From contig JAEUKB010000051.1 of NCBI GenBank assembly GCA_016794365.1, positions 52,610-116,609 of the forward strand: a stretch of DNA of 64,000 bases, written 5' to 3'. This DNA comes from Myxococcales bacterium. GTDB taxonomy: Bacteria > Myxococcota_A > Polyangia > Palsa-1104 > JAEUJZ01. This document shows, piece after piece, positions 27,716 through 36,091 of the stretch. The notes under the pieces are model-generated. The model ran no database searches and was not told the DNA's origin. It saw nothing but the letters and a program-made list of their open reading frames with translations. The position numbers were made by a program, and so were the translations under genes. Numbering within the stretch: the stretch's first letter is position 1; the number at the start of each line of letters is the position of its first letter.

Positions 27716-29188
27716 TTGTTGCGCGTGCGTCCGTCTGAAGTCGTCGCTGTTAAAGCGCCCGATTCGTCCAGACCGTTACCGAGCCAGTCTCTATGGACTT
27801 CCGTCGGAATCGGGATGCTCGGCGTGCTGCTGCTGATTCCCGTCGCGCAACACTTTCGCATCGATCTGGTTCGCTGTGAAAGCTGGCCGCCACCGATGGA
27901 GCGAATCGGGCTGTGCGTGCTGTATCTTTTGTGCGTCGGGCTGCTGTTTGTGGCCTGGCAGCGACTGCTCACGCTGGCGAGTTCAAACCAGCTGTCGCTG
28001 CATCGAGCGCTCGGCATCTGCGCGCTGTTTCACGGCTCACTGCTGCTCTCGCCGCCGTTTCTGTCCGACGATCCGCTGTTCTATCTTGCGCTGGGTAAGG
28101 TGATGCATGCGCCGGGAGGCTCTCTCGACCGTCCGCTGCTCGATGTGCTGGGCCCAGATGATGCGCTGCTGCGACTATTGCCGTCGCACTGGCAGCACGG
28201 AACGACGGCGTATCAAGCGGGCTTTCACGCGCTTGTGTGGCTGATTGAGTCGATTCCGCAGCTGTCGCTCGCGGGCAAGCTCACGCTGTATCAGCTTTCG
28301 TCGCTGTGTGCAGTGCTGCTGAGTGCATTGCTGACCGCTCAGACCGCGCAGCGCTGCCATCTGCCCGCGTCCTACGGTCTGATCTTTGTTGGACTGTGTC
28401 CGCTTTCCTTGCTGGAAGGAACCCAATCAGGACACAACGATGTCTGGCTGATGCTGCTGATGGCGCTGACCGCTTGGCTGTATGTTTCCTATCGGAAATA
28501 TCCATCTGTTGCGCTGCTGCCACTTGCGCTTGGACTCTTTATCAAGCTGTCTGCGCTGCTGTCGCTGGGTACCTTTGGACTGAGTCTTTTCCGCCGACGC
28601 ATCAATTCCTGGCTCTGGCTGGGACTGACGATTCTGGCTGGCCTTTGTGCGCTGGGACTTGTACGCGCGCTGCACATGGAAGGACGGCTGATCTCGGTGG
28701 TGCTTGGCAGTCCGGATCTGTCGTGGGATCACTGCACGCGCTCTCTGGAGTGTCTGCCGCGCGCGATCCTGCGCTATGGCTTTGCGCGTCCCGATCTATC
28801 GTATCGCGTCGGAATTGCCTTTCAGCTCGTCGGTGGACTGTGGCTGCTCGCGGTCAGCTGGCGATATCAAGAACCGCTCACAGCGACGGGGTTGGGTCTG
28901 CTCATCTATTACCTGTATCTGCATGGCTGGGCGCAGAGCTGGTACTTGTTGACGATTGTGCCGCTGCGACCGTTTTTACCGGCGAAGCAGGGACGAGCGC
29001 TGGAGCTGCTGGCCGGATCGGGCTGTGCGTATTATGCGCTGGCGCTGTATCGAAACTGCCTGACTGAGCCGTGGCAGGTTGCGCTGTGCGAGCTGGCAGA
29101 GGGACTTTTCACCATCCTCCCGCCAACAGTGATACTGCTTCGGAAGGAATCATTCGCTTATGTCCGAGCTAGAACTTCATCCGTCTGA
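27716..29188 (+). CDS. Polytopic membrane glycosyltransferase-like protein
   Basis: This protein of about 490 residues has ten or more hydrophobic helices. The early luminal-type loop has LSDDPLFYLALGKVM near residue 115, an acidic pair in the place where GT-C enzymes (for example alpha-mannosyltransferases of the MptA/GT87 type) bind the lipid-phosphate sugar donor. Another loop has GTQSGHNDVWLMLLMA near 225. I call it a GT-C-fold glycosyltransferase with moderate confidence. The start is uncertain: a TTG at 27716 immediately follows fmt. Its 3' end overlaps the next gene by 29 bp, so it is coupled to a polysaccharide-export ATPase. Confidence 0.65.
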   Translation: MLRVRPSEVVAVKAPDSSRPLPSQSLWTSVGIGMLGVLLLIPVAQHFRIDLVRCESWPPPMERIGLCVLYLLCVGLLFVAWQRLLTLASSNQLSLHRALGICALFHGSLLLSPPFLSDDPLFYLALGKVMHAPGGSLDRPLLDVLGPDDALLRLLPSHWQHGTTAYQAGFHALVWLIESIPQLSLAGKLTLYQLSSLCAVLLSALLTAQTAQRCHLPASYGLIFVGLCPLSLLEGTQSGHNDVWLMLLMALTAWLYVSYRKYPSVALLPLALGLFIKLSALLSLGTFGLSLFRRRINSWLWLGLTILAGLCALGLVRALHMEGRLISVVLGSPDLSWDHCTRSLECLPRAILRYGFARPDLSYRVGIAFQLVGGLWLLAVSWRYQEPLTATGLGLLIYYLYLHGWAQSWYLLTIVPLRPFLPAKQGRALELLAGSGCAYYALALYRNCLTEPWQVALCELAEGLFTILPPTVILLRKESFAYVRARTSSV

Positions 29189-29996
29189 GTCCGTCGCTGA
29201 TGGTCCTCCGCCGATGGAACTGTCGTCGAACACTTCGGCTTCGTCTGAAGGCTTTGCCAGCCAGCCGCTCATCGTGCGCTTTGCCGACGTGGGCAAGAGC
29301 TTTCGGCGCTTCGACTATCAGCCGTTTTTGCTGCGAAACCTGCTGCTGCGCATCACGGGACGAGCCCACAAGCCGCGCGAGTTCTGGCCGATCCGTCACA
29401 TCAGCTTCGACATTCGCCGAGGAGAAACCGTCGGTGTCATCGGGCAAAACGGATCAGGAAAGAGCACGCTGCTGCGGCTGATGGCGGGCGCTTGTTATCC
29501 CAGCGAAGGCGTGATCTCGGTCCGAGGCCGCGTCGCTCCCCTGCTGGCGCTCGGCGCAGGCTTTCATCCCGACATGACCGGACGAGAGTGCGTCGAGGTA
29601 AACGGCACCGCACTCGGGCTCACCCGCGACGAGATCCGCGATCGCATGGATCAGATCCTGCACTTTGCCGAGCTGGTGGACTTTTTGGATACGCCCGTTC
29701 GCTATTACTCGTCGGGAATGCTGGCTCGGCTTGGGTTTTCGGTCGCCGTTCATACCGATCCGGACTTGCTGCTCGTCGATGAAGTGCTGTCCGTCGGAGA
29801 TCACTCGTTTCAGCAGAAGTGTCTACAGCGCATTCAAGACATCCGAGCGAGCGGAACCACGATCCTGTTTGTCTCTCACGATGCGCACACGGTGCGTCAG
29901 ATCTGTGATCGCGTGCTGTGGCTGCGCGATGGAAAGCTGCTGCGCGACGGAGATCCGAAGATCGTGCTCGATGAATACATTGCGACCATCGGCTGA
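29160..29996 (+). CDS. Polysaccharide-export ABC transporter ATPase, Wzt/TagH-like
   Basis: The protein is 278 residues: about 38 variable N-terminal residues, then an ABC domain. Walker A is GQNGSGKST (95-103). The degenerate signature YYSSGMLARLGF is typical of Wzt/KpsT-type exporters, and Walker B LLLVDEVLSVGD is followed by the switch His in FVSHDAHT. It lacks the C-terminal O-antigen-binding domain of long Wzt proteins. The matching permease (Wzm-like) is not next to it. The preceding membrane protein overlaps it and may act in the same glycan pathway. Confidence 0.87.
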   Translation: MSELELHPSESVADGPPPMELSSNTSASSEGFASQPLIVRFADVGKSFRRFDYQPFLLRNLLLRITGRAHKPREFWPIRHISFDIRRGETVGVIGQNGSGKSTLLRLMAGACYPSEGVISVRGRVAPLLALGAGFHPDMTGRECVEVNGTALGLTRDEIRDRMDQILHFAELVDFLDTPVRYYSSGMLARLGFSVAVHTDPDLLLVDEVLSVGDHSFQQKCLQRIQDIRASGTTILFVSHDAHTVRQICDRVLWLRDGKLLRDGDPKIVLDEYIATIG

Positions 29997-30023
29997 TCGA
30001 CGACACCATCGCTGCACAGATGC

Positions 30024-30044
30024 GCTGCGCGGAAACGTCCGCAG
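30024..30044. terminator. Imperfect hairpin between convergent genes
   Basis: GCTGCG...CGCAGC with an inner GGA/TCC pair around AACG, located between the ATPase stop (29996) and the stop of the convergent MAPEG gene (30045). There is no T run; a weak bidirectional terminator is possible. Confidence 0.35.
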
Positions 30045-30467
30045 CTAACAGAGCGACAGCACCGCACGCACCGTCAGAACCAGCAGCACCAGCGAGCTGA
30101 TCATAAACAGCGCAAACCGTAGCTCGATCTTGTTGATCACCGCTTGCACGAAGCTGTGGACGACGCGCAGACCGACGTACGACCACGCCAACAGCGCATC
30201 CAGCTCGGGTCGCTTGCTGACCAGCGCCAGCACAATCGCAACCGCGTAAAACAGCGTCGGCTGCTCCATCAAGTGGTTGTAGTTGTCGGCCTTCCAGCGA
30301 ACGCTCGCGGGAAGCTGCGCCATCTGCTCGCCCCGAGGCGCATTCGGATCCGGCTTCATCTTCTGTGCAAACATGGCCGGAATCCGCGTCGCGTACATCC
30401 AAGCCCACATCACAAACGTCCAGCCAACCAGACCAATCACCGGCGCAAGCAGCGAGTTTGAAATCAT
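30045..30467 (-). CDS. MAPEG-domain membrane protein
   Basis: The 140-residue protein has four helices. The segment WKADNYNHLMEQPTLFYAVA in the middle and SYVGLRVVHSFVQ after it match the MAPEG family (membrane-associated eicosanoid and glutathione metabolism proteins) and their bacterial relatives. The Glu/Asn-rich loop is the region that binds glutathione in characterised members. Bacterial homologues have mostly unknown substrates. It is the last of a run of minus-strand genes. Confidence 0.82.
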   Translation of the reverse strand: MISNSLLAPVIGLVGWTFVMWAWMYATRIPAMFAQKMKPDPNAPRGEQMAQLPASVRWKADNYNHLMEQPTLFYAVAIVLALVSKRPELDALLAWSYVGLRVVHSFVQAVINKIELRFALFMISSLVLLVLTVRAVLSLC

Positions 30468-30536
30468 CCTGTCACGCTAGCACGGAAGCCGAATTGCACC
30501 GATCGTCGCCCGAGCGATTTTCCGCAGGCACTTCGG

Positions 30537-31436
30537 TTATGCGCGCGGATGATGCTTGCGATAGGTTCGCCGCAGCGACGACTGAGCGACGTGAGTATAG
30601 ATCTCTGTCGTCGAGACATCGGCGTGACCGAGCATCGTCTGGACCGCACGCAGATCCGCTCCGTGATCGAGCAAGTGCGTCGCAAACGAGTGGCGCAGAA
30701 GGTGTGGATGCAGCTCTGAGATGCCCGCCGCGCGACCGTACGCAGCCAGCAGCTTGTGAAAGCCTTGGCGCGTCATCGCTTTGCCCAGATGCGTCACAAA
30801 CAGCGACGGCGACTGTCTGACACCGAGCAGCACCGGACGCGACGCTCGCAGGTAATGATCCAGCGCTTGCTGGGCGCGCTGTCCGAGAGGAACCATGCGC
30901 GTCTTGCGACCTTTTCCGACGGTACGGACAAATCCCGGCCCAATGTCCACAAGCGCCAGCTTGCACAGCTCGCTCACGCGCAGCCCCGTCGAGTACAGCA
31001 CTTCGATCATCGCCGCATCGCGCGCTCCTCGGGGTGTCGTCACATCCGGCTTGGCCAACAGCTCCTCGATCTGCGACGAACCCACCGAGTGAGGCAGCGA
31101 GCGTCCGATCTTCGGCAAGATCAGCTCTGCCATTGGATCGCTCGGCACCAGGTTTTCCCGCCGCAGGAACTTGCCAAAGCCACGCAGGCTCGACAGCATC
31201 CGCGCCTGGGAACGCAGCGACAGCTTCCGTCCCGACAAGCTCACCGCGTAGGCCAAGCCGTGACGAGGCTGAAGCAGCTTCACATCAGACGCAACCTGCG
31301 CATCGTGCGTATCCAAAAAATCGGTAAACGACTGAAGATCTCGCGCATACGCCGACAGCGTGTGCGACGACAGGCCTCGCTCGACGCGAAGCACATCCAG
31401 GTAGCGTTCCAGCGCAGACAGAAGCGGCAGCGTCAT
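30537..31436 (-). CDS. xerD: Tyrosine recombinase XerD
   Basis: The 299-residue protein has an N-terminal SAM-like core-binding domain and a catalytic domain with R153 (STGLRVSEL), K175, H245/R248 (HLLRHSFATH), H271 (LGHADVSTT) and nucleophile Y280 (EIYTHV). Spacing matches E. coli XerD almost residue for residue. It resolves chromosome dimers at dif together with XerC. No att sites or phage genes lie nearby, so a housekeeping role is likely. ATG at 31434-31436 chosen over a TTG 15 bp upstream. Confidence 0.88.
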   Translation of the reverse strand: MTLPLLSALERYLDVLRVERGLSSHTLSAYARDLQSFTDFLDTHDAQVASDVKLLQPRHGLAYAVSLSGRKLSLRSQARMLSSLRGFGKFLRRENLVPSDPMAELILPKIGRSLPHSVGSSQIEELLAKPDVTTPRGARDAAMIEVLYSTGLRVSELCKLALVDIGPGFVRTVGKGRKTRMVPLGQRAQQALDHYLRASRPVLLGVRQSPSLFVTHLGKAMTRQGFHKLLAAYGRAAGISELHPHLLRHSFATHLLDHGADLRAVQTMLGHADVSTTEIYTHVAQSSLRRTYRKHHPRA

Positions 31437-31559
31437 CGGGTAAAACCGCAAGATCGAGCCATTTTTGACGGCCGTTTTTGACCATCTGCCCGAGCGGTGT
31501 CGTCACACAATGGAATCCATCTGCCGTTGTCAAGAAAAATCGATCGGATTGGACCGTGC

Positions 31560-32585
31560 TCAGTCGTGAATGCGCAGCACGATCTTGCCCATGTGCTGGC
31601 TGTGCTCCATTCGCTCATGCGCACGCGCAGCCTCGGCAAGCGGAATCACCTGATCGACCGCTGGACGCAGCTTGCCTGAACGAATCAGCGCGATCATCTC
31701 GGCAAAGTCCCGCTCGCTGCCCATCGTCGAGCCCAGGATGTTGAGCTGCTTCCAAAACACCTTGCGCAGATCGATCTGCGCGAGTCCCGCCGTCGCGCCA
31801 TAGCTAACGATGCGACCACCGGGACGAAGCAGGTTCAGGCTCTTGGACCACGCATCGGCACCGGCCCCATCGACCACGACATCGACCAGCGCACCGCCGA
31901 GGAAGCGACTCACCTGCTCGTCCCAATCGGCATCGCGATAGCTGACCCCGAAGCTGGCACCGAGCTTCTTGGCTTCTTCCAGCTTATCGAGGCTGCCCGA
32001 CGTGACAATCACCCGCGCGCCCAAGTGAACCGCGAACATCAGCGCCATCGTCGAGACACCACTGCCAATGCCGGGAATCAGCACCGTCTGACCGGGACGA
32101 AGCTGACCCCGCACGCACAGCGCTCGATAGGCCGTCAGTCCCGCCAGAGGCAGCGCCGCCGCTTGCGCGAAGTCCAGGTGCGCTGGCTTTTCCACCACGT
32201 TTCCGACGGGAACTACGATGCTTTCCGCGTACGTTCCATCGTCCGGCATGCCCAAGATTCGATAGTCATCGCCCTGCGCGTCTTGGTTTCCCCCGAAGTT
32301 GAGCGACGGATTGATCACCACCGCTTTGCCAACCCAATCACTCGACACGCCGGTTCCCACGGCACGTACGACGCCCGCACCGTCCGATCCCAGGATCGTC
32401 GGGAGCTTGATTCCCGCGTAGCGTCCCAGTCGAATCCAGACATCGCGTCGGTTGAGCGCAGCGGCATGCAAGCGCACCTGCACTTCGCCAGCTCCCGGCT
32501 GCTTGCACGGCACCGTACGCAGGACCAGGCTCGATCCGCCCTCGCTCTTTTCCAAGATCACCGCTTGCATCGTCTCGCTGCTCAT
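31560..32585 (-). CDS. MDR-family oxidoreductase, quinone reductase-like
   Basis: The protein is 341 residues. The GroES-like N-terminal half (AALNRRDVWIRLGRY, GSDGAGVVRAVG) is followed by a Rossmann fold with GIGSGVSTMALMFAVHLGA near residue 172. It lacks the four-Cys structural zinc lobe of classical alcohol dehydrogenases, which points to the zinc-free quinone oxidoreductase/enoyl reductase branch using NADPH. AAGGAGAAGG precedes the ATG. It follows a small lipoprotein gene by 21 bp on the same strand. Substrate unknown. Confidence 0.85.
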   Translation of the reverse strand: MSSETMQAVILEKSEGGSSLVLRTVPCKQPGAGEVQVRLHAAALNRRDVWIRLGRYAGIKLPTILGSDGAGVVRAVGTGVSSDWVGKAVVINPSLNFGGNQDAQGDDYRILGMPDDGTYAESIVVPVGNVVEKPAHLDFAQAAALPLAGLTAYRALCVRGQLRPGQTVLIPGIGSGVSTMALMFAVHLGARVIVTSGSLDKLEEAKKLGASFGVSYRDADWDEQVSRFLGGALVDVVVDGAGADAWSKSLNLLRPGGRIVSYGATAGLAQIDLRKVFWKQLNILGSTMGSERDFAEMIALIRSGKLRPAVDQVIPLAEAARAHERMEHSQHMGKIVLRIHD

Positions 32586-32606
32586 CGCGTCCTTCTCCTT
32601 TGTCCG

Positions 32607-32951
32607 CTAGAAGCGGTCGTTACACGAATCAAACGTCTCTGCGTCCGTCGAGTCTTGCCAGCAACCGACAATCGTCCGACGCGCGCGACCAACCAGATCG
32701 GTCTGGCACTTGGTCGCAAACACCGCCCAGTCAAGCGACTGCTCTTCGCTGGTTCGCACCGTCATCTTCGCCGACACGAGCGTTCCCGACCGACGAGGCA
32801 TCGTCAGCCGCTGTTTGTACAGCTCGCTTGCCACCGAGCAGTCTTCCACGCGCAACAGCTCTTTGGTTGGTCCCGGAACTGGCCGCGCCACCGTCGGCGC
32901 TGCACAGCCGCACAGCCCAAGCATCACACCAGACAGAATCGCCCTTCGCAT
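32607..32951 (-). CDS. Small lipoprotein of unknown function
   Basis: Start at 32951 gives 114 residues with a lipoprotein signal peptide ending GLCGC. The mature part is about 98 residues with four further Cys (including VEDCSV, ATKCQT, VGCWQ and SCND), which could form disulfides in the periplasm. No family recognised. It lies between the GGQ-domain gene (18 bp upstream) and the MDR oxidoreductase (21 bp downstream), all on the minus strand. Confidence 0.65.
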   Translation of the reverse strand: MRRAILSGVMLGLCGCAAPTVARPVPGPTKELLRVEDCSVASELYKQRLTMPRRSGTLVSAKMTVRTSEEQSLDWAVFATKCQTDLVGRARRTIVGCWQDSTDAETFDSCNDRF

Positions 32952-32969
32952 GGCCCGCCAGACTAGCAC

Positions 32970-33344
32970 TTAGCCCTCCTCGCGGGTACTTTTGCGACGA
33001 CGAGCGCGATCTTTTTGCTTGCGAATGCGCGCGATCTCTTTCAGTCGCTCACTCGTTTCCGGTGACACCCGCGCTTCGACTTCATCGACCAGCTCGCGCA
33101 GCGCCAGAAAGCGGTTCAGGCTGTGGTGTCGCTCGCGCGTCCACTTCACCACGATCAGCTCGTCCTTCAGCTGATAGCGCAGCAGCACGCCGCTGGATGT
33201 CTTGTTCATCTTCTGTCCCCCCGGCCCGCTGCCTTTTGTGGCCTGTTCTTCGACGGACAGAAGGTCGATTCCAAAGCGCGCAAGCCGATCCTGTAGCAGC
33301 GCTTTTTTGTCCGCGCTCACGTTGGCTTCATCGGGAAACTTCAT
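32970..33344 (-). CDS. Peptide chain release factor-like GGQ protein (ArfB / C12orf65 type)
   Basis: Starting at 33344 the 124-residue protein consists of just the RF domain 3: KGSGPGGQKMNKTSSGV places the catalytic GGQ at 42-44. A helical segment (HHSLNRFLALRELVDEV) and a basic tail (RIRKQKDRARRRK) follow. The codon-recognition domains of RF1/RF2 are absent. Such proteins hydrolyse peptidyl-tRNA on stalled ribosomes; the basic tail of ArfB enters the empty mRNA channel. It is transcribed divergently from rbfA across 54 bp. Confidence 0.85.
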   Translation of the reverse strand: MKFPDEANVSADKKALLQDRLARFGIDLLSVEEQATKGSGPGGQKMNKTSSGVLLRYQLKDELIVVKWTRERHHSLNRFLALRELVDEVEARVSPETSERLKEIARIRKQKDRARRRKSTREEG

Positions 33345-33398
33345 GGCAAGCAGTGTACCCGCTTGGCAGAACCGGGCCGAGTCGCTTACAAGTTCGGC

Positions 33399-33941
33399 AT
33401 GTCCAGACAGCACAGAGGGCGCAAAGGTGATCCAGCTGACGAGCCGTTTTCACTCGATGGAGGCGAAACGCTCGGCTCACGCGTGGTGCGCCTTCAGCAC
33501 TTGATGTTTGAAGAACTGTATCGACTGTTCCGCTTGGAAGTGAGCGATCCGCGTCTGCAAGATGTGGTGCCGACCTCGCTGGAGCTAAGTCCCGATCTGC
33601 GCAACGCCAAGGTCATGTTTGCGATGCGCAAGCCGCCCGAGGAGTCCAAAGCAGCGCGCGCCCAAAAGACCCCAGGAGAAAAGCGCCAAGTCGTCGAAGC
33701 GCAGCTGAAGCTGGTGATGCAGTCGCTGCAAAAAGTAACGCCGTTTCTGCGGGTCCGACTCGCTGATGGCGTGATGATGAAGCGCCTTCCCGATCTTCAC
33801 TTTCATCGCGATCGCTTGGCCGAAGCGTCGCTGCGTGCCGCTGATGTGATGACCAAAGAGCGCATGAAAGCCGCCCAAAAAGCACCAGTCAGCGATGAAG
33901 CTGAAGCCCCAGACGACGCCGAAGCCCATAGCGAACCGTAA
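33399..33941 (+). CDS. rbfA: 30S ribosome-binding factor A
   Basis: From the ATG at 33399 the product is 180 residues. SRVVRLQHLMFEELYRLFR, SDPRLQDVVPTSLELSPDL and the later FLRVRLADGVMMKRLPDLHF follow the RbfA KH-like fold, including the region that contacts 16S rRNA. The loop with Lys/Ala/Gln (about 80-95) is longer than usual, and an acidic C-terminal extension (SDEAEAPDDAEAHSEP) is added. RbfA acts in late 30S maturation and cold adaptation. It is not next to infB or truB here. Confidence 0.87.
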   Translation: MSRQHRGRKGDPADEPFSLDGGETLGSRVVRLQHLMFEELYRLFRLEVSDPRLQDVVPTSLELSPDLRNAKVMFAMRKPPEESKAARAQKTPGEKRQVVEAQLKLVMQSLQKVTPFLRVRLADGVMMKRLPDLHFHRDRLAEASLRAADVMTKERMKAAQKAPVSDEAEAPDDAEAHSEP

Positions 33942-33950
33942 GCGCGCACC

Positions 33951-33967
33951 TGCCTACAAAATAGGCA
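33951..33967. terminator. Small hairpin after rbfA
   Basis: TGCCTA (33951-33956) pairs with TAGGCA (33962-33967), loop CAAAA. A second similar copy, TGCC/GGCA around CAAAAAATA, follows at about 33987-34001. Both lie between the rbfA stop and the convergent membrane gene. The duplicated AAAATAGGCA word suggests a short repeat; termination is possible. Confidence 0.4.
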
Positions 33968-34119
33968 GGCACTTTCTCTCGGGAATGCCCAAAAAATAGG
34001 CACATGCTGAGCGCTTACCAGCGAGCCACCAGCTTGCCGACCTGCTGCCCACGCTGCATCGCGGACAGCGCCACCGAACGCGCTGTCATCCATCGGAGCG
34101 CGATGCAGATATTAGGCAT

Positions 34120-34869
34120 TCATGACGACTCTTTTTGTGAAGCAAGCCGCAGCGCGGGCTGAGAGTAATGCAAAAAGATCGTCCACATCGCGAGCGACGA
34201 AATCCAGTGCCACAGCGCGTGACCCTGGGAAAACCAGCCATGCTGCTGCGGATCACAAAAGCGTCGCGTCACATCGGACAGAGAGAACCCGAGCGCAATC
34301 ACCAAGAGCAGGTTCGACAGCGCAAAGTAGCGATACAGAACGCGCCGATGATGACGGATCAGAAGCTCGGACAGAGAGATAAGCAGCGTCGCCAACACAA
34401 TCAGGAGCTGATACTTGAGCCCGAGCGCTCTCATCACTTGCATCACCGCTGTGAGCGCCACAACCAGCACGATCACAAAGCGCAACAGGTGTCGCTCCGC
34501 CAGCTTGCTTGCACGCATCAGGTTCATTCCCACCACCCAGCCCACCAGTCCGAACATGCCAACAAAGTCGAGGATCTGGGATCCGTAAAAGTTCGACAGG
34601 TGATAGAGCAGCGACATCGATCCCAGCACAAACAGAACCGGAGAAAGGAGCGTCAGCGACGGACGATCTCTGCGTCGAAGCGATACGATTCCTACTGCCA
34701 GTGCCGCGATCAGATAGCCAAGGTTTGACCAAGAATTGGCGGGCTCTGAAACGAACTGACACAGTGTCTCTTCACACCACTTGACGTTGGGAGCCCCAAA
34801 CGACTCTGCGTAGGAATGCCAAAAACAGCCAGGTGGATGAGGGTTGGGAATCGTCGCTGCGCTGAACAT
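34120..34869 (-). CDS. Alkaline-ceramidase-like membrane hydrolase (CREST superfamily)
   Basis: From the ATG at 34869 (AGGAAAG just upstream) the 249-residue protein has about seven helices. The N-terminal motif WCEETLC near 31-37 and SEPANSWSNLGYL match the alkaline ceramidase start. Candidate active-site residues S86, H90, D101, H217 and H221 have the same spacing as the zinc site of human ACER3 (S77, H81, D92, H217, H221, as I recall them). CREST enzymes hydrolyse membrane lipids such as ceramides. This predicts a zinc amidase acting on sphingoid or related lipids; the actual substrate is inference. Confidence 0.78.
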   Translation of the reverse strand: MFSAATIPNPHPPGCFWHSYAESFGAPNVKWCEETLCQFVSEPANSWSNLGYLIAALAVGIVSLRRRDRPSLTLLSPVLFVLGSMSLLYHLSNFYGSQILDFVGMFGLVGWVVGMNLMRASKLAERHLLRFVIVLVVALTAVMQVMRALGLKYQLLIVLATLLISLSELLIRHHRRVLYRYFALSNLLLVIALGFSLSDVTRRFCDPQQHGWFSQGHALWHWISSLAMWTIFLHYSQPALRLASQKESS

Positions 34870-34903
34870 GTTGAGCTTTCCTGAAAGCAAGAGAACGTGC
34901 CGA

Positions 34904-35995
34904 TTAGGAATCGTGTGGACTGCGTGCTGAGCGGACTGCGCGAGCGGACAGACCGAGCGTCTTCATCTTTCGCCACAGCGTGACGCGACTCATCGACAGG
35001 ATCTTGGCGGCTTCCCCAATCTGTCCGTGACAGGCTACGAGCGCTTGCTCGATACGCAGCGTTTCTTCCAATTCTTTGGCCTGTTCTTTGGACACCCGCT
35101 GTACGTCCAGGGCCCGCTCACTACGAAGCGGAGCGACTCCTCGCTGTGTCGTCGCTTGCAGTGTTCCTCCCAGCTCGGGCGGAAGATCCGCAACATCCAG
35201 CACCGGACCTTCTCCGATCACGAAGGCATACTCGATGACGTTGCGCAGCTCGCGAATGTTTCCGGGCCAGTCGTACGCTTCCAAGATCTGTGCAGCAGCC
35301 GAAGAGATGCGATCAATCCGTCGTGCAGAGCGCTGATTCAGTTCCAAGATGAAGTGCTCGGCCAGCAACAGGACATCTCCGATGCGCTCACGCAGCGGCG
35401 GAATGAAGATCGGAACGACACGCAGTCGATACATCAGATCGGCGCGGAAACGTCCGGCTTCTACTTCTCCGCGCAGCGCTTTGTGGGTTGCCGCAATGAT
35501 GCGAACATCGACGGAGATTGGCTCGCGACCACCGACCGGAATCACGCTATGGGTTTCGAGTACGCGCAGCAGCTTCGCTTGTACTTCCAGCGGCATCTCT
35601 GCCACTTCATCCAGAAACAGCGTGCCTTTGTTGGCCAAGCGAAAGTGCCCCGGATTGTCACGCACAGCACCGGTAAAGGAGCCGCGCACATGACCGAACA
35701 GCTCACTTTCTAACAAGCTGGCCGGAAGCGCCGCACAGCTGATCGCGTGAAACGGACCACTTTGCCGGGGAGACAGCTGATGCAGCGCGGAAGCCAGCAG
35801 TTCCTTTCCGGTTCCTGTCTCGCCACGCAGCAGCACACTCGCTTGGCTCTGCGCAGCTTTTTCGACGATTCGGAACACACGCAGCAGACCCGGATCGCGC
35901 GTCACCACACCAAAAAACGAAGTCGGCGCAGCGGATGATGCAGAGACTCCGATCGGTACAAAAGGAACAGAGGAATCATCGGAAGAGGACTTCAT
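34904..35995 (-). CDS. Sigma-54-dependent transcriptional activator without receiver domain
   Basis: Start at 35995 gives 363 residues. A short N-terminus of about 28 residues replaces a sensory domain. The AAA+ domain has Walker A GETGTGKE, a sigma-54 loop reading GSFTGA (usually GAFTGA), Walker B KGTLFLDEVAEM, and arginine fingers in RADLMYRL. The Fis-type HTH at the end (GQIGEAAKILSMSRVTLWRKM) is intact. Lacking an input domain, it may be controlled by level or by partner proteins, as PspF is. It is divergent from the hydrolase lipoprotein gene at 36092. Confidence 0.9.
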   Translation of the reverse strand: MKSSSDDSSVPFVPIGVSASSAAPTSFFGVVTRDPGLLRVFRIVEKAAQSQASVLLRGETGTGKELLASALHQLSPRQSGPFHAISCAALPASLLESELFGHVRGSFTGAVRDNPGHFRLANKGTLFLDEVAEMPLEVQAKLLRVLETHSVIPVGGREPISVDVRIIAATHKALRGEVEAGRFRADLMYRLRVVPIFIPPLRERIGDVLLLAEHFILELNQRSARRIDRISSAAAQILEAYDWPGNIRELRNVIEYAFVIGEGPVLDVADLPPELGGTLQATTQRGVAPLRSERALDVQRVSKEQAKELEETLRIEQALVACHGQIGEAAKILSMSRVTLWRKMKTLGLSARAVRSARSPHDS

Positions 35996-36091
35996 ATCGG
36001 CTTCTTTCCTTTGCATCTTAAACCGACTCTGCGCACACGCGATGATGACTTTTCAGCAGGATTTTGCGAGGCCCATGCTAGGTTCGGCGGC

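Noticed and set aside
30537..31436. Mobile-element integrase
   Set aside because: Residue spacing and length match housekeeping XerD, and no attachment sites or cargo genes are nearby.
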